DNA of 64,000 nt from the NCBI RefSeq assembly GCF_000317615.1, contig NC_019780.1, positions 3,307,840 to 3,371,839 of the forward strand, read 5' to 3'. Shown here in pieces: positions 51,047-60,352 of the stretch. Source of the stretch: Dactylococcopsis salina PCC 8305. GTDB lineage: Bacteria > Cyanobacteriota > Cyanobacteriia > Cyanobacteriales > Rubidibacteraceae. The notes beneath the pieces are model-generated. The model searched no databases and was not told the DNA's origin. It saw only the letters and a list, made by a program, of their open reading frames with translations. The position numbers and the translations under genes are program-made. Numbering within the stretch: position 1 is the stretch's first letter; every line of letters starts with the position of its first letter.

Positions 51047-52570
51047 TCTCAATAATTGCAGATGTTGCTCGACTGAAGCCACACTATTTGCCGCGATCGC
51101 GCCACTCGCTGCCACCGCAGGTAAACCAATTCCAGGGAAGGTGGAATCACCACAACACAGTAATCCTTGCCAAGGTGTGGTCGCACCTGGGAAAAATCCA
51201 GTTTTGGCACTAATGGCTGGGCCATAAGTCCCGCGATGTCGTCTTAAAAAGCGTTCATGGGTGAGGGGCGTTCCGATTAATGTCACCTCAGCGCGATCGC
51301 GCACTTGGGGAATTACTCTCGAAACTGCTTCCCACAGGACTTTTGAGCGTTCCTCTTTCTGTTGTTGATAGGCTTTACTCTTACGGTCTAATCCTTCCCA
51401 AAGTTCGTAAGGTTCACTGGCTGGGGTGTAAGCGTGGATGACGTGCTTTCCCGATGGCGCAAGGGAGGGATCAAGCAAAGAGGGAATCGACACTAAAACC
51501 ACATTTTGCGGTGCGGTAACGCCTTTTTCCCAATCATTAACGATAATATGATGACAGGGGAGCGTTTCAGGAATATCTGTCCCATCTATCCCTAAATGTA
51601 AGTGCATGAAACTAGGACATTGGGGAATTGTCTCTTTTTCCTTTTGAAACCCTTGAGGGATTTTATTTTTGGGGAGTAATTTCAACGTATCCCAAACCGA
51701 CGCATTAGAAACCACCGCCTTTGATGCTTTCAGGGTGTCCCCATTTTTTAAACGGACTCCTACCGCACGTTTCCCTTCAATTAAAATTTCTGCAACGGTC
51801 GCCCCTAAGCGTAATTCTCCCCCGTATTTTTTTAAGCCTCTTACCAGTGCCTCCACTAACGCGGCACTTCCTCCCACAGGATAATCGAGTTTGACATTAG
51901 GGCGATACCAATCGGCAAACATAAACGCCATTTCCGCCGCACTCGTGCCATTAGCGGGTAAACCAGACAGGAGATAACACAACAAATCGAGCCAGTTTCG
52001 CAAAAATCGATCGCTGATCACTTGATCTCGAATCCGATCGAATGCTCCCATCAATTGTAAAGTTTGACCTCCCTGTTGAATCAAATTCGGAAGAAACGGG
52101 AGTAAGGTTCGCAGGATTCCCCAATCTGAACGCACCGCAGTTGGGGGAAGCGCCATTGATGCTTTCCCTAAAGGAGTCATCATCTCCTGTAGGTTTCGCC
52201 ACTCCCTAACCGCTTTTTCCCCTCGTAACTCCCGTAACACTTGACAAAATTGTTCTGCTCCTACTGCCATGTTAAAGTTCCCTTCTGGCAGCCAACAGCC
52301 CCAAGTGTCGTAATTGATGCAGGTCACTTCTTCCTCGATCGCGTCGAGAACTTGTCTTAAGGGATTCGCCGACGGGGCTGATAATCCTGAATATAAAGAG
52401 GGACCCGAATCAAACAAATAGCCGTCACGTTCAAAGCCATGGGCAGCCCCACCAGGGATGGTGTGACTCTCGCAAACCGTCACTTGGAAGCCGTAACGAG
52501 CCAATAACGCCCCAGCACACAAACCACCAATCCCACTGCCAATAATAATTACATCTCGATCGTTACTCAC
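51020..52570 (-). CDS. phytoene-desaturase/CRTISO-like FAD oxidoreductase
   Basis: A 516-residue flavoprotein. The dinucleotide motif DVIIIGSGIGGLCAGALLARYGFQVTVCE opens the protein (written here as IIIGSGIGGLCAGALLA), followed by PGGAAHGFERDGYLFDSGPS and the C-terminal LLCCGDSTFPGIGLPAVAASG. This belongs to the carotenoid desaturase/isomerase superfamily; it differs from CrtP and CrtQ, and the substrate is not certain. The last residues RDTGSLNQS are encoded by a palindromic repeat that replaced the native end. It overlaps the upstream SRPBCC gene by eight bases, so the two are co-translated. Confidence 0.85.
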   Translation of the reverse strand: MSNDRDVIIIGSGIGGLCAGALLARYGFQVTVCESHTIPGGAAHGFERDGYLFDSGPSLYSGLSAPSANPLRQVLDAIEEEVTCINYDTWGCWLPEGNFNMAVGAEQFCQVLRELRGEKAVREWRNLQEMMTPLGKASMALPPTAVRSDWGILRTLLPFLPNLIQQGGQTLQLMGAFDRIRDQVISDRFLRNWLDLLCYLLSGLPANGTSAAEMAFMFADWYRPNVKLDYPVGGSAALVEALVRGLKKYGGELRLGATVAEILIEGKRAVGVRLKNGDTLKASKAVVSNASVWDTLKLLPKNKIPQGFQKEKETIPQCPSFMHLHLGIDGTDIPETLPCHHIIVNDWEKGVTAPQNVVLVSIPSLLDPSLAPSGKHVIHAYTPASEPYELWEGLDRKSKAYQQQKEERSKVLWEAVSRVIPQVRDRAEVTLIGTPLTHERFLRRHRGTYGPAISAKTGFFPGATTPWQGLLCCGDSTFPGIGLPAVAASGAIAANSVASVEQHLQLLRDTGSLNQS

Positions 52571-53111
52571 TATGAACTATTCCCACTCGTTGACGAATTG
52601 CCACTAAATTTAAGGATAAATCCAGACTCAACCGACGCTCAATCAAACTCACTGGCATCGTGCGCGGGGGCCATACAAATATACTATAAATTAACTCAGT
52701 TTTCTGGTCTGCTTCTTCTAGTGACCAATACCCAGAGAACGCCTTAAAATCTCCCTCTACCATCTCAAAATCAATCCGTGACGGTGGCATTTCCGTTAAA
52801 TCTAACACCACCCGCGCACTAAAATTAACCTTGAACAAGCGTTGTTTTCCCACTTGTTCCAAGCGTACTTTCTCTCCTTCGGGATGCTCTAAGCGTTGAC
52901 TTTTTTCTAAACTGGGAATAAACTCTGGGAGTGATTCATAATCCGTTAGCACTTGCCAAACTGCTTCTCTTGGATGCTCGATCGAGATCGCGCTGGTAAT
53001 CCGTCTTTGACGTTTTGCCACCTCTTCTGTCTCAATCTTTACCTCATCCAACTGTGCTTCTAAATCTGTATTAGACGCTTCATTTTCGTTATTAACTTGT
53101 GGATCAATCAC
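52563..53111 (-). CDS. SRPBCC/START-like (polyketide cyclase) protein
   Basis: A 182-residue protein. After an acidic N-terminal 40 residues, ITSAISIEHPREAVWQVLTDYESLPEFIPSLEKSQRLEHPEG is the ligand-binding COQ10/START-type fold, ending SLIERRLSLDLSLNLVAIRQRV. Such proteins bind hydrophobic ligands (quinones, lipids). Coupling by an 8-bp overlap to a carotenoid-type oxidoreductase suggests it presents or carries a lipid substrate, which is inference. The ATG at 53111 gives a normal length. Confidence 0.82.
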   Translation of the reverse strand: MIDPQVNNENEASNTDLEAQLDEVKIETEEVAKRQRRITSAISIEHPREAVWQVLTDYESLPEFIPSLEKSQRLEHPEGEKVRLEQVGKQRLFKVNFSARVVLDLTEMPPSRIDFEMVEGDFKAFSGYWSLEEADQKTELIYSIFVWPPRTMPVSLIERRLSLDLSLNLVAIRQRVGIVHSE

Positions 53112-53314
53112 GATTTTCTAGTTATTAGACACTGCATTTAAGTTTTGACATAATTGATTTATCCGATTGACCGCAATCGATCTACCGATCAAATCAACAT
53201 CTCGACTTCTATTTTTTACCGCTCCCTTACCGATTATGATAGATTCGGAGCGAATTGAGCATCTTCATTGCGGATTCAGATAAATTACGCTTATTTCTAG
53301 CAAAAATTAAAGTT

Positions 53315-54043
53315 ATGTCACAACTTTTGAAACAAATTGTAATCAAACTAAACTCCTATCAACAATTACTGTTGCTGTTGTTCATTCCTTGCTTCATGTT
53401 TGTGATGACGGCGTTTCCCGTTCACGCCGCCACCAGTCCTCGTGATCTCCCTAACATCAGCGAGGAGGAATCAGTTTACGTGGTGGATCAAGCAGAAGTA
53501 ATCAGCCGTAGCAATGAAGGAAAATTAAATAAAATCCTTCAAGATATTGCTGAGAATACCAACGCTGACATTAAGTTGGCGGTGATTCGTCGCTTGAATT
53601 ATGGGGAAACGGTGGATAGTTTCGCTGATGAGTTATTCAGTCAGTGGTATCCTACCGCCGCCGACAAACAGGATAAAGTATTATTGGTGTTTGATACTAT
53701 CACCAATAACGCCACGATTCGGGTTAGTGAAAGTTTAAAAGATCGTCTCCCAGAAGAAATCGCCACAAGTGTAGTTGAAGATACAATTGGCGTTCCCATT
53801 CGAGAGGATAATAAGTATAACAGAGCGTTCCTTGATGCAAGCGATCGCTTGGGAATGGTTCTAGCTGGCAAACCTGATCCAGGCCCCCCAGAGGTTCAAG
53901 ATGACATTCGAGTGGAAGGAACGTTCACTAAAGCCGAAGACACTGACACCCAAAATTCAACGATTTGGGTTGTCGGTTTACTGATTGTGGCGACGGTGAT
54001 TCCTATGGCAACTTATTTCGCTTATGTGCTGTTGACGAATTAG
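53315..54043 (+). CDS. psb32: photosystem II repair protein Psb32 (TPM domain)
   Basis: About 242 residues. A signal peptide (LLLLFIPCFMFVMTAFPVHAAT) precedes the TPM domain: VYVVDQAEVISRSNEGKLNKILQDIA, then NADIKLAVIRRL, and DNKYNRAFLDASDRLGMVLAGK. A C-terminal helix (TIWVVGLLIVATVIPMATYFAYVL) anchors it. Psb32 protects photosystem II from photodamage and speeds its repair in the thylakoid lumen. The ATG at 53315 is preferred over 53255 because the signal peptide then has normal length. It converges with the DUF4346 gene with a 4-bp overlap. Confidence 0.88.
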   Translation: MSQLLKQIVIKLNSYQQLLLLLFIPCFMFVMTAFPVHAATSPRDLPNISEEESVYVVDQAEVISRSNEGKLNKILQDIAENTNADIKLAVIRRLNYGETVDSFADELFSQWYPTAADKQDKVLLVFDTITNNATIRVSESLKDRLPEEIATSVVEDTIGVPIREDNKYNRAFLDASDRLGMVLAGKPDPGPPEVQDDIRVEGTFTKAEDTDTQNSTIWVVGLLIVATVIPMATYFAYVLLTN

Positions 54044-54432
54044 TCTTGCACGTATTCGCTACCCTGTATCAGTGCAATTTCGGCTCGCATTAATTCCCGT
54101 CCCAGATAGGCGGCGTGGTTGGCTTGAGTGACTGGACAGGGTTCGGTTTCTTCAAAGAGCTTGACGCATAATTCTTTGGCGGTGCGTCCAGTGTAAATGG
54201 TAGTTGCTACCTGATTGGCATCGTTACATTTTGCGGAAAGTCTCTCTCCCGTGATGGGGTGTAGGGCGAAGCCTTGTTCATCCACTAGGTTGTTATAGTG
54301 TTTAGCACAGATTAATCCTTCTGCTCGATCGAGGTAGATGATAAAGTAGCCCCCTGGATCGAGGTTAATATGGCGTTTCGATAGTTCGTTATCGATCGCG
54401 CTGAGGTTCGTAGTAAGATTTACTTGAGTCAT
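54040..54432 (-). CDS. DUF4346 domain protein
   Basis: A 130-residue soluble protein. ELSKRHINLDPGGYFIIYLDRAEGLICAKHYNN and HAAYLGRELMRAEIALIQGSEYVQD are the conserved core of DUF4346, found mostly in cyanobacteria, in some species fused or linked to dihydropteroate synthase-related proteins. No activity can be assigned. The start ATG follows a pause in the reading frame with no upstream gene within 160 bp. Its stop overlaps that of psb32. Confidence 0.85.
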   Translation of the reverse strand: MTQVNLTTNLSAIDNELSKRHINLDPGGYFIIYLDRAEGLICAKHYNNLVDEQGFALHPITGERLSAKCNDANQVATTIYTGRTAKELCVKLFEETEPCPVTQANHAAYLGRELMRAEIALIQGSEYVQD

Positions 54433-54598
54433 AGACAGTTTTGTATTGTATTCTCCTTTACCGAGAATGTGACGAGAATGCCCTCATTATACCGTTAGGT
54501 TAATGAGGAATGAATCGTCACCAAACAAACTTTCATTCCGACAGGACATCCTCAATCATATTGTGCTAAACTTTAGAAAGTAACGGTCATTTTCTAAA

Positions 54599-55433
54599 AT
54601 GCTCAGTCTCAACTACCAATTTAAGCTCAAAGTTAATAAAAAACAGGCTTCTGCCATTGATGAATGGCTTGGTATTTGTAAGTCTGTTTATAATTTTGCC
54701 TTGAGAGAGCGTAAAGACTGGGTGAATTCTAGAAAATGTCCAATTGATCGCTGTTCCCTTGAATCCGAGTATATCATTCCTCCCGATGCTCCTAGACCAA
54801 CTTATGCAAGACAGTGTAAAAGTCTAGGAGTGGCGAAGAAAAAGTTTCCTCGATTATCCATTCCTCAATCTCAGGTACTTCAACAAACACTGAAAGTATT
54901 GGATGAAGCCTTTGCCAATATGTGGAAAAGAGGGTTTGGTTTTCCTCGGTTCAAGAAAAAGATGCGTTCTTTTGTCCTTCCCCAAGTTAAACCAGACTGT
55001 ATTCAAGGGAAAACGATCACTCTTCCGAAATTAGGAAAACTGAAGTTAGTTCTTTCTCGTCCAATTCCTGAAGGATTTGTTCCTAAACAGGTCAGGGTGA
55101 TTAAGAAAGCTAGTGGGTACTATGCTAATATCATCCTTCAATTAGATGTTAATGTTCCTGATGTTCCTGCTCACGGCTACCCTATTGGAATTGATTTAGG
55201 ATTGGAGAAATTTTTAGCGACCAGCGAAGGGGAACTGATTAAAGGTCATAAGTTCTTGAAAGAATCTGAAGGCAAGCTGAAATCGCTGCAAGGTCAACTC
55301 AAGAATAAGAAAAAAGGTTCTCGTCGCTGGAGAGATATCAGCTTTGTCCTGAATGTGGGGTTAACTGCGGCAAGAAAACACTTTCTGAACGGGTACATAA
55401 GTGTCCAGATTGTGGGTATGAGCAAGATAGAGA
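54599..55433 (+). pseudogene. tnpB: TnpB (IS200/IS605 RNA-guided nuclease), deleted and interrupted
   Basis: YQFKLKVNKKQASAIDEWL and VYNFALRERKDW begin a TnpB; the RuvC-I aspartate is in IGIDLGLEKFLATSEG. After RRWRD at about 55335 the frame shifts, and the RuvC-II part (catalytic glutamate, about 90 residues) is missing. In the next frame the zinc finger CPECGVNCGKK...HKCPDCGYEQDR continues up to the third catalytic position, where a group II intron begins (55434). Deletion plus frameshift mean it cannot make an active nuclease even if the intron splices. No tnpA is adjacent. Confidence 0.88.
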
Positions 55434-58312
55434 GTGCGATTCGTTCAGTCTAAACACACTTTCGTAGTGATGGGGACGACTGGCTTCTGAGGGGTAACCG
55501 ATTAGGTAGAGTTCGCACTTTAATCCCTCTCAGATGACAACTCTGTGACCTTATAGGTGAGAGTGACCAGTGTAGCCTCGGCTAAGACCACTGGAAGGGA
55601 AATCCCATAACAACCCAAGTCCTATCGTTCAGGCACTGAACTGAAAGCATATTGTGCGATTCGTTTCTGGTGAAAACGCTGTAGTTCTCTCGAACTACGG
55701 AGTATAAGCCAGAGCTTGGTGAGAACCCTTCGGGGTATTAAACCTTGACAACTTGATTTCCATGTTGGTGAGAATCTGTGGAGCTTCGGCTAAGAAACAG
55801 GTAGGGTATAACCCGTTAATTCAAGTCCATCCCTCTCAGGGTGTGAGAGGACAGCGTAACCCTCATCTATAGAGTTGACCACTTGAGGATGAAGCAGGGT
55901 TAAATGGGGTCACTGCTGGAAGCCTAATCTGGTAAATCCCTAGCAAGAGGCTACGTCTAGTCAACGAACCTACGTTTGAACCATCGTAATTTCAATCCTG
56001 CGTAAAGGCTGATCGCAGGGAGCGAAATATGCTCACCACAAGAGGATAGAAGTTTAGTATAGCTTATATCACATCTCCAAATTTGTGCGGTGGAGAGTAG
56101 GGGGCTAAGGTCTCAATCAATGGAAATTAGGAACGAAGTAACCCTCGTTCATACTCTTGGGAAAGGTCGATTTCTCAAGTAGTCTGTCGGGATGCAATAT
56201 CTGGCTCATTTGCTGGGTTGAGCGAGGGCGGGATTGGATAAGAAGCAAACGCCTTCTGTAACAGGAAGGACAAGCAGACGTATCCACTTTAGATTACGAA
56301 GATAATAAGTAAAGTAGAGTAAAGTTATGAACCAAATCAGGTATAAATGTGATGCTCGGACAAAGACCTTTTTAATGCTCTGGTTAGGCTTTGGGTTTAA
56401 TCTCATGGCAGAGACGGAGTGGAGTCAGATTGACTGGAAGGAGGTTGAAATACGGGTGTTTAAGCTCCAAAAGCGGATTTATCGAGCTTCTCAAAGTGGT
56501 GACGTGGCTAAAGTTCACAAACTCCAAAGATTATTGTTACGGTCTTGGTGTGCCAAGCTCTTAGCAGTACGGCGCATTTCGCAGGATAACCAAGGTAAAA
56601 ATACCGCAGGGATAGATGGGGTGAAAAGCCTAAGTCCTAAACAACGGTTGAGCCTTGCTGAAAACCTGACCCTTACAGGGAAGGGGAAATCCTTAAGACG
56701 GGTCTGGATTCCAAAACCAGGTCGCAAAGAAAAACGTGGCTTGGGTATTCCAGTAATGGAAGACCGTGCGAGGCAAGCACTTCTCAAATTGGCTTTAGAA
56801 CCAGAATGGGAAGCAAAATTCGAGCCTAACTCATACGGATTCAGACCAGGACGTTCTTGCCATGATGCGTGCGGAGCAATATATTCGGCTATCAAACAAA
56901 AATCCAAATGGGTTTTAGATGCTGACATTTCAAAATGCTTCGACCGCATAAATCACAATGTTCTCTTACAAAAACTGAATACAACCCCGACTATGGCTCG
57001 ACAAATTCGAGCTTGGTTGAAATCGGGGGTATTGGATAGAGGCGATTGGTTTCCAACAAATGAGGGAACACCACAAGGAGGGGTGATAAGTCCTCTATTG
57101 GCAAACATCGCCCTGCATGGACTTGAAGAGTACATAAAACAATGGACTGAAACTTGGAAAGGGAAAAAACAAACTAATATTAAAAGTATCTCTCTTATCA
57201 GGTATGCAGATGATTTCGTTGTTCTCCACAAGGATAAATCCATCATCCAACAGGCGAAAACGCTTATTGAACAGTGGTTACATGGCTTAGGCTTAGAAAT
57301 AAGCGAGAGCAAGACGAGAATTTGCCATACCTTGCATGATACGGAAGAAACGAAAGCAGGGTTCGACTTTCTAGGGTGGAACGTCCGACAATATAAGGTC
57401 GGGAAGAGACACTCAGGAAAAAACACAAATGGCAATTTACTCGGATTCAAAACAATAATTAAACCTAGCGACAAGAGTATCAAAACACATTACGAAAAGA
57501 TTGTTGAAGTATTAGATTCAATGAAAGGTAAATCCCAAGAGGTAATCATTGATAAACTTAATCCCATCATCATGGGTTGGTGCAACTATCACAAAACAGT
57601 CTGCTCGAAAGAAACGTTCCAACACATAGACAACTCAGTCTATAACAAATTACGTCGCTGGACAAAACGCCGTCATCCTAATAAAACCCTCAAATGGTGT
57701 GAAGAAAGATACTTTCATTTGACTAAGGAGAAAAATTTAGATGGAGAAAAGAGAAACGCAAAATGGGTCTTTTCAACTCCTTCCGATGTACCAAACTCTC
57801 CTGTTGCGGGTACGCACGAACTGTGGAAACACGCATGGACACCAATTGAAAGACATATAAAAATCGAGGGTACGAGGTCTCCTTACGATGGAGACTGGCG
57901 GTACTGGAGTAAACGTCGGGGTGAATATCCTGGCACACCAAAACGGGTTGCTACTCTGATGAAGCGCCAGAAAGGCAAATGTACCCGTTGTGGACTTTAC
58001 TTTAAGGATGGAGATGTAGAAGAAGTTGACCACATCATCCCCAAAGCTGAAGGGGGTAGAGATGACTACAAGAACTTACAGTTACTCCATCGTCATTGTC
58101 ACCATCAAAAAACTGCCGAAGACCGACAACGACAAATGGATAATAAGGGTCAAAAGAAAACCCAAAAGAAAACCAAGAAAGGTCGTAAATCGGAAACTAA
58201 GCAGGGAAGTGCTGTTAACACAGCGTAGTTTGGAGAGGAGCGGTATGAAGCGAAAGTTTCACGTACCGTTCTGAAGCCGAGTCAAGAGGGCGACCTCTTG
58301 GCTTAGGTTAAC
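55434..58312 (+). mobile_element. group II intron (full length, about 2.88 kb)
   Basis: The 5' end is GTGCGATTCG, matching the GUGYG consensus, directly after GATAGAGA of tnpB. The region 55440-56400 is the structured RNA (domains I-III). An intact maturase lies at 56405-58228. Domain V is GAGCGGTATGAAGCGAAAGT + TTCACGTACCGTTC at about 58237, and domain VI follows as CAAGAGGGCGACCTCTTG with a bulged A and the 3' end GGTTAAC at 58312. Joining the exons gives GAT AGA GAC, restoring the DRD motif of TnpB. It is a bacterial chloroplast-like class with an HNH-bearing ORF, by resemblance. Confidence 0.88.
56405..58228 (+). CDS. ltrA: group II intron maturase/reverse transcriptase with HNH domain
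   Basis: A 607-residue protein. NTAGIDGVKSLSPKQRLSL and RRVWIPKPGRKEKRGLGIPVMEDRARQALLKLALEPEW (RT0-RT2a; quoted as PKPGRKEKRGLGIPV), GTPQGGVISPLLANIAL and the catalytic YADDF are reverse transcriptase; GFDFLGWNVRQYK starts the maturase X domain; CTRCGLYFKDGDVEEVDHI with HRHCHHQKT is the HNH endonuclease. A lysine-rich tail ends it. The ATG at 56405 (MAETEWSQIDWKEVE) is preferred to the upstream ATG at 56327. All catalytic residues are present, so the intron may be active. Confidence 0.92.
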   Translation: MAETEWSQIDWKEVEIRVFKLQKRIYRASQSGDVAKVHKLQRLLLRSWCAKLLAVRRISQDNQGKNTAGIDGVKSLSPKQRLSLAENLTLTGKGKSLRRVWIPKPGRKEKRGLGIPVMEDRARQALLKLALEPEWEAKFEPNSYGFRPGRSCHDACGAIYSAIKQKSKWVLDADISKCFDRINHNVLLQKLNTTPTMARQIRAWLKSGVLDRGDWFPTNEGTPQGGVISPLLANIALHGLEEYIKQWTETWKGKKQTNIKSISLIRYADDFVVLHKDKSIIQQAKTLIEQWLHGLGLEISESKTRICHTLHDTEETKAGFDFLGWNVRQYKVGKRHSGKNTNGNLLGFKTIIKPSDKSIKTHYEKIVEVLDSMKGKSQEVIIDKLNPIIMGWCNYHKTVCSKETFQHIDNSVYNKLRRWTKRRHPNKTLKWCEERYFHLTKEKNLDGEKRNAKWVFSTPSDVPNSPVAGTHELWKHAWTPIERHIKIEGTRSPYDGDWRYWSKRRGEYPGTPKRVATLMKRQKGKCTRCGLYFKDGDVEEVDHIIPKAEGGRDDYKNLQLLHRHCHHQKTAEDRQRQMDNKGQKKTQKKTKKGRKSETKQGSAVNTA

Positions 58313-58486
58313 CCCTACGGTAGCGACTAGCCATCAATCCGTAAAGCGGGAATAGAAGCGGAAAGAGGAAGGACAGCCTGTGTCCCAATCCCGTTAGCAC
58401 GTCTCTATGGAGAACAAGGTCTAAGGATACGTTTGAATCATCGCAAATATAAACCAGAGAAATCAGGCTTTTACTCTGGGAGACCC
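58313..58486 (+). other. 3' exon and junction region, unassigned
   Basis: About 170 bases between the end of the first intron and recognisable sequence of the second intron's ORF. Frames contain IRKAGIEAERGRTACVPI and, joined to the 5' exon, DRDPTVATSHQSVKRE. It may be the tail of tnpB. The stretch ACGTTTGAATCATCG near 58427 resembles ACGTTTGAACCATCG at 55970 in the first intron, suggesting that part belongs to the second intron's 5' region. Confidence 0.4.
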
Positions 58487-58691
58487 AAAAGGCCCATACC
58501 CTTGAAAATCATAACGAAGAAAAAGCGGGATTTGATTTCCTCGGCTTTAATATCCGCCAACATAAGGTGGGTAAATATACATCAGGAAGGGATTCAAAAG
58601 GTCAGATTCTGGGATTCAAGACACTCATCAAACCTAGTAAGGAAAGTCAGGAAAGGCACTATCGGAAGATATGTGGGGTGATAGATAAGTA

Positions 58692-60352
58692 GGGTCTGCT
58701 GAAAAAGTACGCGATCGCTACCCCCTAAGCCAGCGCTTGAAAAGAACACTGCCTAAACATTAGATTTGCTTATGTTTAAGCCACTTAGAATAACGAGTAG
58801 TAATTAATAAGTCTAGTTTTCCTAAAAAAAGACAAAAAAGAAGATAATACCCCCTTGAAAATAAGGTGTTTAAATTCATTACTAGAAAGGAGATAGCAAT
58901 TGCTGTTTCTGAAGTATTTGAAAGTTTTGTCATGATTAAATTTAAGCCTTCTCTTCTTTTTCCCTGACCAAATTTCCCTTCGATTTCATTTCTAATTCTT
59001 GCATCTAATTGGGCTTGTTTTTTTTCTTCTAAACTAACTGATTTCTTCGGGCGCCCCAAAGGAGGGCCACTGATTCTAATTCCTCTCTCTTTACACCACG
59101 CACGGTTTTCTCGACTTCGATAAATTTGATCGACATGAACCGATTCTGGATAATGCCCCGTATAATTTCTAAACGCTTCGACTTGTGCTTTCAAATCTTT
59201 TGATTCATTAAAGTTATCCCAACTTAAGTGGTCTAAAAACACAAAACCATCATAATAACTAGCAGAGATTTTTGCCCCGAATTCTGTATTTTGTCTAGCC
59301 TTTCCCCTTACTATTGGACGAAGATACGGCTGAGTTAAACTCACAATCCTATCTTCAATACTGTTCTTTTTGTTATCAAACATCCCAAGTTGTTGACGGT
59401 AAATTTCTTGAACGACTAATAACAGTTGATAGTCTCTTCTTTTTAAAACAGTAAGCTCGGCTCCTAAGTTTACTAATTCATCAATATGCTTCAAGTTTCT
59501 TTTTAAATATTGTAACTGCTTTTTGATAGCTTGAGTGCGCTTTTTTCGGGAAGGTTTTTTTTGCTTAGCAATCGCTAAATAATCCTTTCTTGCTTTTTTT
59601 CGATAAGTTCTTGGTTTGGCTTTTAACTTTCCTTTCTGTGTTTTATAAAGTTTATCAATAACTTTTTCTGTGTGCTTTCTCGCTTCATTTAATAATCCTA
59701 AATCCGTCGGATACTTAATATCAGAAGGCGTACAAGTAGCATCGAGCATTAATTTTCCTTTATTTTTTACAGATTCACTTTCTTCTTTTTTTTTCTTCTT
59801 GCGGAATATTTTCCTCTTTCTCTTGTTGAACTTCAACCACTCGGCGATTAATTTCATTAATTAGTTTCGGTGTGATTCTTTTTCTAAAATGAACCAACAT
59901 TGAAGAATCAAAACTCGGTTCATTTTGATAAGAATTTAAGCCGATAAAGTATTGTAAATAAGGATTTTCTCGAATTTGCTCAACCGTTTCGCGGTCGCTA
60001 ATACCTAACTTTTCTTTGATAATTAAAGCTCACTTAGCCATTCTAAATTCTTTGGCTGGTGCTCCTTGATCGGGATCAAAATACTTTTCATATTCTTGTT
60101 CAAATTCTTCCCAGGGAATCATGTCAGCTAAAATGATCCACCGATTGGTACTTGACAATTGTCCCTGAAAGGGTAGTGAAAAGTCTTCTGGGGGAGTGGG
60201 TTCAGATTGTATTTTTCGATACATTTCAGGGAATTACCAATGTTCATGCAAGGGTTTTGCTCGATTTTACCCCATTTTCTTGCAGAAGAGTCGGTTCCCA
60301 AGGAGATCAAACCCTTACAGGCGAAGGCGATCGCGCCTTTTTCAGCAAGCCC
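58692..60352 (-). mobile_element. IS element (1661 bp), TSD TAAGTA
   Basis: The ends are GGGTCTGCTGAAAAAG and (reverse) GGGCTTGCTGAAAAAG, both followed by CGCGATCGC-type sequence, giving inverted repeats of about 25 bp. TAAGTA at 58686-58691 and 60353-60358 is the target duplication. It carries one transposase gene on the minus strand. The ends match those of the MITEs at 8851, 28932 and 34026, and all four duplications have the form TANNTA. Confidence 0.93.
58760..60224 (-). pseudogene. IS5-like DDE transposase with a nonsense codon and frameshift
   Basis: Starting MYRKIQSEPTPPEDFSLPFQ at 60224, the frame reads ADMIPWEEFEQEYEKYF and stops at TGA after RMAK (about 60030), then continues ALIIKEKLGISDRETVEQI and SYQNEPSFDSSMLVHFRKRI. 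At an A9 run near 59795 the frame must shift by one base to reach LMLDATCTPSDIKYPTDLGLLNEARK, a long lysine-rich linker, and ESVHVDQIYRSRENRAWC and IEGKFGQGKRR, which hold the DDE residues. The family looks like the long-linker IS5-group transposases; assignment is from memory. As read it is inactive, although the A9 run could allow slippage. Confidence 0.85.

Noticed and set aside
58433-58681. 82-codon plus-strand frame ending RKGTIGRYVG
   Set aside because: It is the wrong frame over the second intron's maturase remnant (the true frame reads AGFDFLGFNIRQHK).
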